Source of the DNA: a bacterium
GTDB lineage: Bacteria > Arandabacterota > Arandabacteria > Arandabacterales > Arandabacteraceae
Reading direction: 5' to 3'
DNA length: 9,583 nucleotides
NCBI GenBank assembly: GCA_025774405.1
Contig: JALGWB010000059.1
Location: 1 to 9,583, forward strand
The position numbers and the translations under genes were made by a program. This document shows positions 6,387 to 9,583 of the stretch, piece by piece. Within the stretch, counting starts at the first letter, position 1, and each line of letters begins with the position of its first letter. Below the pieces are notes generated by a model. That model was not told the DNA's origin, did not search any database, and saw only the letters and a program-made list of their open reading frames with translations.

Positions 6387-6398
6387 CTGCAGTTGCAG
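6387..6398. promoter_or_regulatory. Dyad CTGCA-GT-TGCAG, possible activator-binding site
   Basis: A perfect 5+2+5 dyad centred about 96 bases upstream of the predicted sigma-54 transcription start at fliA. Enhancer sites for NtrC-family activators often lie 80-150 bases upstream and are dyads read by Fis-type HTHs. A single short dyad is weak evidence. Confidence 0.25.
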
Positions 6399-6462
6399 AC
6401 CTTCCACGAACTAACCACTCTAATTCCTTGTCAATTAAGCAGTTAGGATATCACCGTCGCTT

Positions 6463-6479
6463 GGGCATAACCATTGCAT
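6463..6479 (+). promoter_or_regulatory. Predicted sigma-54 (-24/-12) promoter for fliA
   Basis: GGGCATAACCATTGCA at 6463-6478 matches the sigma-54 consensus TGGCAC-N5-TTGCA: the invariant GG (6464-6465) and GC (6476-6477) are exactly ten bases apart and TTGCA is perfect; the deviations are the first T (G) and the last C of the -24 block (T). Transcription would begin near 6489, giving a leader of about 49 bases to the fliA ATG at 6538. The gene immediately upstream encodes a sigma-54 activator, which supports the call. Confidence 0.65.
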
Positions 6480-6537
6480 TAACAGGGGAACTGGTTTCGG
6501 CATCGTGGTTTGGACATCGAACAAGGATGGTGAGCTT

Positions 6538-7419
6538 ATGGAAAGAATCAAGACAGCAGATCCCGATACCCTCGAGCAGCTTTGGTCAGATTATTGTCGA
6601 ACAAAATCCCCTCGCCTCAGGGACCAGCTTATTGAGAACTATCTCTACCTTGTACGCTACGTCGCGGGCAAGATGGCGCTTTCCGTACCGCCTTCTGTGG
6701 AGATCGATGACCTGGTAAGTGCAGGTGTTGTCGGACTGATTGATGCCATCGGTAAGTATGATCCCAGCCGTGACACGAAATTTGAGACCTATGCTGTATC
6801 CCGAATCAGGGGAGCGATTGTCGATGACCTTCGGTCGCTCGACTGGGTTCCGAGGTCAGTCAGGCGTAAGGCAAGGATGATAGAGGATGCCTACGGTCAA
6901 TTGGAGACCGAGCTGGGTAGAGCTGCAACTGATGAAGAGATCTCTCACAGGCTCAATATGTCAGTGAGTGAATTCAGGGCTGCTGTCGAGGAGATTGTCT
7001 CGGCTGGGCTGCTATCGCTCGATGACTTTGTTGGCAACCCCGATGGTGAGAGGACAACAAGGATAATCGATCTTGTTTGCTCCAAGGATGGAGACAGCCC
7101 CTCAGCGCCCATTGAGCAGGAGGAGATGAGGCAAATCCTCGCTGAGGCCATTATCAATCTTCCTGACAAGGAGCGTACAGTTGTTGCACTCTACTACTAT
7201 GAAGACATGACACTTAAGGAGATCGGTAGAACCCTCGGCGTATCTGAGTCGAGAGTGAGCCAGATACATACGAAGGCTATGTTAAGACTTCGTGGTCGCC
7301 TCAGAGCTGTCAGCGACTCCCTGCTTTCAGCTATCACCGAACCTGTAGGCTCGAGCCTGGACACACCAGCCACAGTCTCCGACGAGCGAATAGCCCGTGA
7401 ACTTGTGACTACTCACTGA
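6538..7419 (+). CDS. fliA: RNA polymerase sigma factor FliA (sigma-28/WhiG family)
   Basis: A 293-residue alternative sigma factor of the FliA/WhiG group, which in flagellated bacteria directs late flagellar and chemotaxis genes. Region 2 (YLYLVRYVAGKMALSVPP, EIDDLVSAGVVGLIDAI, DTKFETYAVSRIRGAIVDDLR) carries the group signature, region 3 follows with LDWVPRSVRRKAR, and region 4 contains INLPDKERTVVALYYYEDMT and LKEIGRTLGVSESRVSQIHTKA, the DNA-binding HTH that reads the -35. It is longer than E. coli FliA (239) because of a poorly structured C-terminal tail of about 40 residues. ATG 6538 is preferred: AAGGA and GGTGAG precede it and it lies within the transcript predicted from the sigma-54 promoter. 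GTG 6505 would add 11 residues, but its only ribosome-binding match falls at the predicted transcript start. The kinase gene follows after 20 bases, so the two are likely cotranscribed. A FliA promoter and a FlgM-like gene occur upstream in the window. Confidence 0.95.
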   Translation: MERIKTADPDTLEQLWSDYCRTKSPRLRDQLIENYLYLVRYVAGKMALSVPPSVEIDDLVSAGVVGLIDAIGKYDPSRDTKFETYAVSRIRGAIVDDLRSLDWVPRSVRRKARMIEDAYGQLETELGRAATDEEISHRLNMSVSEFRAAVEEIVSAGLLSLDDFVGNPDGERTTRIIDLVCSKDGDSPSAPIEQEEMRQILAEAIINLPDKERTVVALYYYEDMTLKEIGRTLGVSESRVSQIHTKAMLRLRGRLRAVSDSLLSAITEPVGSSLDTPATVSDERIARELVTTH

Positions 7420-7439
7420 GCAACATGGAGGTCAAAGGA

Positions 7440-8663
7440 GTGAATGCTGCAGGATATAAGGATAATGGTAAGACTGCGATTTTGCCTGAAGAAGCTCCAG
7501 CGCTTGAAGTCACCTCGATTGAATCTGAGCCAATTCTTGTGATTGATGATGAAAGAGACGTGGTAGATACAATTGCCGAGTTTCTCGCCTCAAAGGGATT
7601 TCAAGTCCGAACAGCCTTCAACAGTCGCCAGGCGCTGGGTCTCATACACGAACACAACTTCAGCGTTGTCATAAGTGACTTGCGCTTGCCGGACCTGAGT
7701 GGTGTTGATCTACTTGATCATGTCCTCGATGTCGATCCAGACATAGTGTTCATAATGATGACTGGCTATGCAAGCGTGCAGTCAGCTGTGAGTGCCTTGA
7801 AAAAGGGCGCCTATGACTACATTGTCAAACCCTTCTCTATGTTTGAACTCGAGAAGACGGTAAGGCTTGGACTTGAGAGACGGAAGCTAGCCAGACAGAA
7901 TGTTGAGCTTTCGCATCTTATGAGGAAACTCATAGAGCTCGATCAAATGAAATCGAATATCATCAGTGCAGTGTCCCATGAGTTTAGAACACCTCTCACT
8001 TCGCTCAAGGGCTATCTCACGATGTTTTCTGAGAGGCTCAGGGCATCAAAGACACAGCACATCGAGCAAACATGGGTTAAGGCAATGGGTGAGAACCTTG
8101 ACCGCCTGGAGACGCTGATTCTCAACCTCCTGCTCATGACAGAGACAAATGCGGGTGGTATATGCCTGAGCACGGACAAGGTCAACCTGAGCAGGCTGCT
8201 TTCTGAAAGTATCTCAAAGGTCCAACCGCTCACCAGAACCAAGGGTGTACGAATTGAATTCAAGCCTGATGGAAGCGAATTCATCATGGGTGATCCTGAA
8301 AAGCTTGGTGTTGCCTTTATCAATCTGCTCGAAAACGCCATTAAGTTCAATCTCGACGAAGGTGTGGTGAGGATCGAACTGTTGAGGCACACCAACCCTG
8401 AGGGTCTTGTAGTTGAGATCAGTGATACGGGAATAGGAATTCCGCCTGATAAGTTGCAGTCAATCTTTGACTGTTTTATTCAGGGCGACATGACCCATAC
8501 CCGTCAATTTGCAGGTGCCGGACTTGGACTACCAGTTGCCAAGGCAATCATAGAAGCCCATGGCGGCACTATCGAAGTCGATAGCCAACCGGGAGTTGGG
8601 ACAAGGTTTCGCATTTGGCTTCCAAAGCGAAGTGGGGTGCAATATGGGAAGCAAAAGAAGTGA
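7440..8663 (+). CDS. Soluble receiver-histidine kinase (REC-HisKA-HATPase)
   Basis: A 407-residue cytoplasmic two-component protein in reversed order: an N-terminal receiver followed by a kinase core, with no membrane segment. The receiver looks fully functional: acidic pair in LVIDDE, phosphoacceptor Asp80 in ISDLRLPDLSG, switch Thr in MMTGYASV and Lys in VKPF. The kinase has the H box SHEFRTPLTSLKGY with His180, N box NLLENAIKFN (Asn299), G1 box SDTGIGIP (Asp329), F-box region IFDCFIQGD and G2 box GAGLGLPVAKAI. All catalytic elements are intact, so it should autophosphorylate, with activity probably set by the state of its own receiver. GTG 7440 is chosen because GGAGGT (7427-7432) sits seven bases before it; ATG 7425, five codons earlier, lacks a ribosome-binding site. 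It lies 20 bases after fliA and its end overlaps the next gene by 20 bases, implying a shared transcript. Its upstream kinase and target regulator are not evident. Confidence 0.93.
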   Translation: MNAAGYKDNGKTAILPEEAPALEVTSIESEPILVIDDERDVVDTIAEFLASKGFQVRTAFNSRQALGLIHEHNFSVVISDLRLPDLSGVDLLDHVLDVDPDIVFIMMTGYASVQSAVSALKKGAYDYIVKPFSMFELEKTVRLGLERRKLARQNVELSHLMRKLIELDQMKSNIISAVSHEFRTPLTSLKGYLTMFSERLRASKTQHIEQTWVKAMGENLDRLETLILNLLLMTETNAGGICLSTDKVNLSRLLSESISKVQPLTRTKGVRIEFKPDGSEFIMGDPEKLGVAFINLLENAIKFNLDEGVVRIELLRHTNPEGLVVEISDTGIGIPPDKLQSIFDCFIQGDMTHTRQFAGAGLGLPVAKAIIEAHGGTIEVDSQPGVGTRFRIWLPKRSGVQYGKQKK

Positions 8664-9453
8664 TACGACAGGTATCAAGCATGATAAGGAACTCGTCCGC
8701 ATAGCCATAGTCGATGACAACGAAGATATCGTCGAGCTTCTCGGCGAAGTCCTTCAGAGCGCCGACTACTCGCCAGACCTCTTCACCAATTCAAAAGATG
8801 CCATGCTCGCCTCAACATCGATGGAGTATGACATCGTCATTACCGATCTTGAGATGCCTGAGATCACAGGTATAGAGCTTTTGACACGTGTCAAGGAGAT
8901 CTTCCCGCTCACCCAGTTCATTATGATAACGGGCTATGCATCAGTGAAGTCTGCTGCCGATGCCATGCATCGTGGGGCTGTCTCCTATCTCACCAAGCCG
9001 CTCACCTCCAGCCAGGTTATTGCTCATGTGGAGAAGGCTCTCGAGAACCGTCTGCTGATTCTTGAGAACCAGCGTCTTATCTATGAGCTCAGCACAACAA
9101 ACAAGGAACTCGAGACCAAGCTCAGGGAGCTTAACCATCTTAACGATCTCTTGAGGAAAACTCAGGAGAATCTTGTCAAAGCCGAACGGCAGGCAGCAGT
9201 GGGAGAGGTGGTTGTGAGTCTCAACCACAGTATCAACAACAGCATTTCGGGCATAAAGGCAGCATCACGCTACATTCGCAATAGTGCCAATCTCACATCT
9301 GAATGCATTGAGGCGTTGGAGGAGATAGATGAGGAATGTTCTGAAATCGAAGCTGTCATGCAGCGACTCAAGACACTCAGATCGACTCCGACAGCCGAGT
9401 ATGTTGATGGCATCAAGATGATTGACCTTGAAGCGGAGAAAGTCAATGTCTGA
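8644..9453 (+). CDS. Receiver protein with C-terminal kinase-like DHp helices but no ATPase domain
   Basis: A 269-residue cytoplasmic protein. Residues about 18-135 form a complete receiver: acidic pair in IAIVDDNED, Asp68 in ITDLEMPEITG, Thr in MITGYASV and Lys in TKPL. A coiled coil follows (about 140-185), then RQAAVGEVVVSLNHSINNSISGI, split here as RQAAVGEVVVSL and NHSINNSISGI, which aligns with the H box of NtrB/HisKA_4-type kinases (GE.a..lnHEINNPL..I). His195 and Asn199 are kept, but the usual Glu after His is Ser196 and the usual Pro is Ser200. The protein ends about 70 residues later with no N, G1 or G2 box, so it cannot autophosphorylate. It could be a phosphotransfer partner, a phosphatase/dimerisation module, or a decayed kinase. 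ATG 8644 is preferred over ATG 8560, which would add 28 residues and overlap the kinase gene by 104 bases; GGGGTG (8634-8639) precedes 8644. It overlaps the receiver-kinase gene upstream and the next gene downstream. Confidence 0.85.
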   Translation: MGSKRSDTTGIKHDKELVRIAIVDDNEDIVELLGEVLQSADYSPDLFTNSKDAMLASTSMEYDIVITDLEMPEITGIELLTRVKEIFPLTQFIMITGYASVKSAADAMHRGAVSYLTKPLTSSQVIAHVEKALENRLLILENQRLIYELSTTNKELETKLRELNHLNDLLRKTQENLVKAERQAAVGEVVVSLNHSINNSISGIKAASRYIRNSANLTSECIEALEEIDEECSEIEAVMQRLKTLRSTPTAEYVDGIKMIDLEAEKVNV

Positions 9454-9583
9454 AGCCAATCGCAATATCATTGACTCAATTGTAGTTCTACGCCGCAGAC
9501 GTCTCATCTGCAGGCTGCTCAGGGAAGAGGACCTTCTCGCTGAGAATTTTTCCCATGTCATACGGCTTGCCGACGCCCTCCTC
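9446..9583 (+). CDS. Start of an unrecognised gene, truncated by the window edge
   Basis: ATG 9446 opens a frame that stays open for 46 codons to the end of the window. GGAG at 9435-9438 lies seven bases upstream, and the frame overlaps the previous gene by eight bases (ATGTCTGA), the same coupled style seen through this operon. The visible peptide begins MSEANRNIIDSIVVLRRRRL and continues with an acidic, leucine-rich helical stretch (LLREEDLLAENFSHVIRLA). It has no signal peptide or recognisable motif. It is probably part of the fliA-kinase transcript, but too little is visible to assign a function. Confidence 0.6.
   Translation, partial: MSEANRNIIDSIVVLRRRRLICRLLREEDLLAENFSHVIRLADALL

Larger units (their letters stand above)
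6229..6537 (+). other. 309-base regulatory gap between the activator gene and fliA
   Basis: No credible gene is present on either strand. It holds a weak 5-bp hairpin (GGTAA at 6235-6239, TTACC at 6245-6249) without a following T-run, a 7-bp inverted repeat (6250-6290), a 12-base dyad (6387-6398), and a sigma-54-type promoter (6463-6479). The ribosome-binding sequences AAGGA (6523-6527) and GGTGAG (6529-6534) precede the fliA start. The length is typical of a sigma-54 promoter with upstream activator sites. Confidence 0.6.

Noticed and set aside
8560..8643. ATG 8560 as the start of the REC-DHp gene
   Set aside because: It would overlap the conserved G2 end of the kinase gene by 104 bases, and the extra residues are not receiver-like; ATG 8644 has a ribosome-binding site.

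Overview
The window is a dense, one-direction (+ strand) block of regulatory genes from a bacterium, most likely Gram-negative. The gene set (a class of methyl-accepting protein with a C-terminal Cys/Trp module, a sigma-54 activator, sigma-28/FliA, CsrA, a GspE/PilB-type ATPase and several receiver-domain proteins) resembles Desulfobacterota ('Deltaproteobacteria') or FCB-type candidate phyla. The sequence alone does not fix the phylum. No rRNA, tRNA, CRISPR array, insertion sequence or phage gene was seen.

Layout. (1) Positions 1-248: the end of a gene resembling the C-terminal domain of a D-Ala-D-Ala carboxypeptidase. (2) 249-352: intergenic, with a near-perfect FliA -10 element (GCCGATAA). 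(3) 353-3831: a two-gene unit of a membrane-anchored MCP-like signalling protein with a six-cysteine tail, whose stop overlaps (ATGA) the start of a PilB/GspE-family ATPase with a MshEN-type N-terminus. (4) 3905-4764: STAS protein, csrA and a small FlgM-like protein, tightly packed. The STAS gene appears to start at CTG, and its ribosome-binding site lies in a small hairpin with GGA in or next to the loop, the usual look of a CsrA site. (5) 4765-6228: a good housekeeping promoter followed by a sigma-54 enhancer-binding protein with an eroded receiver domain. (6) 6229-6537: a 309-base gap with a sigma-54 (-24/-12) promoter. (7) 6538-9453: fliA, a soluble receiver-histidine kinase, and a receiver protein ending in a kinase-like phosphoacceptor helix region without an ATPase domain. 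(8) 9446 to the end: the start of another gene.

How it may work together. The parts form a compact version of a flagellar-type transcription hierarchy: housekeeping promoter, then sigma-54 activator, then sigma-54 promoter, then fliA, then a FliA promoter driving the MCP-ATPase pair. A FlgM-like inhibitor and CsrA add post-translational and post-transcriptional brakes. No flagellar structural gene is present. The visible FliA target is a receptor-like protein coupled to an assembly/secretion ATPase, so the circuit may control surface pili or secretion as well as, or instead of, flagella. The wiring is inferred from promoter-like sequences and gene order; only the protein families are directly visible.
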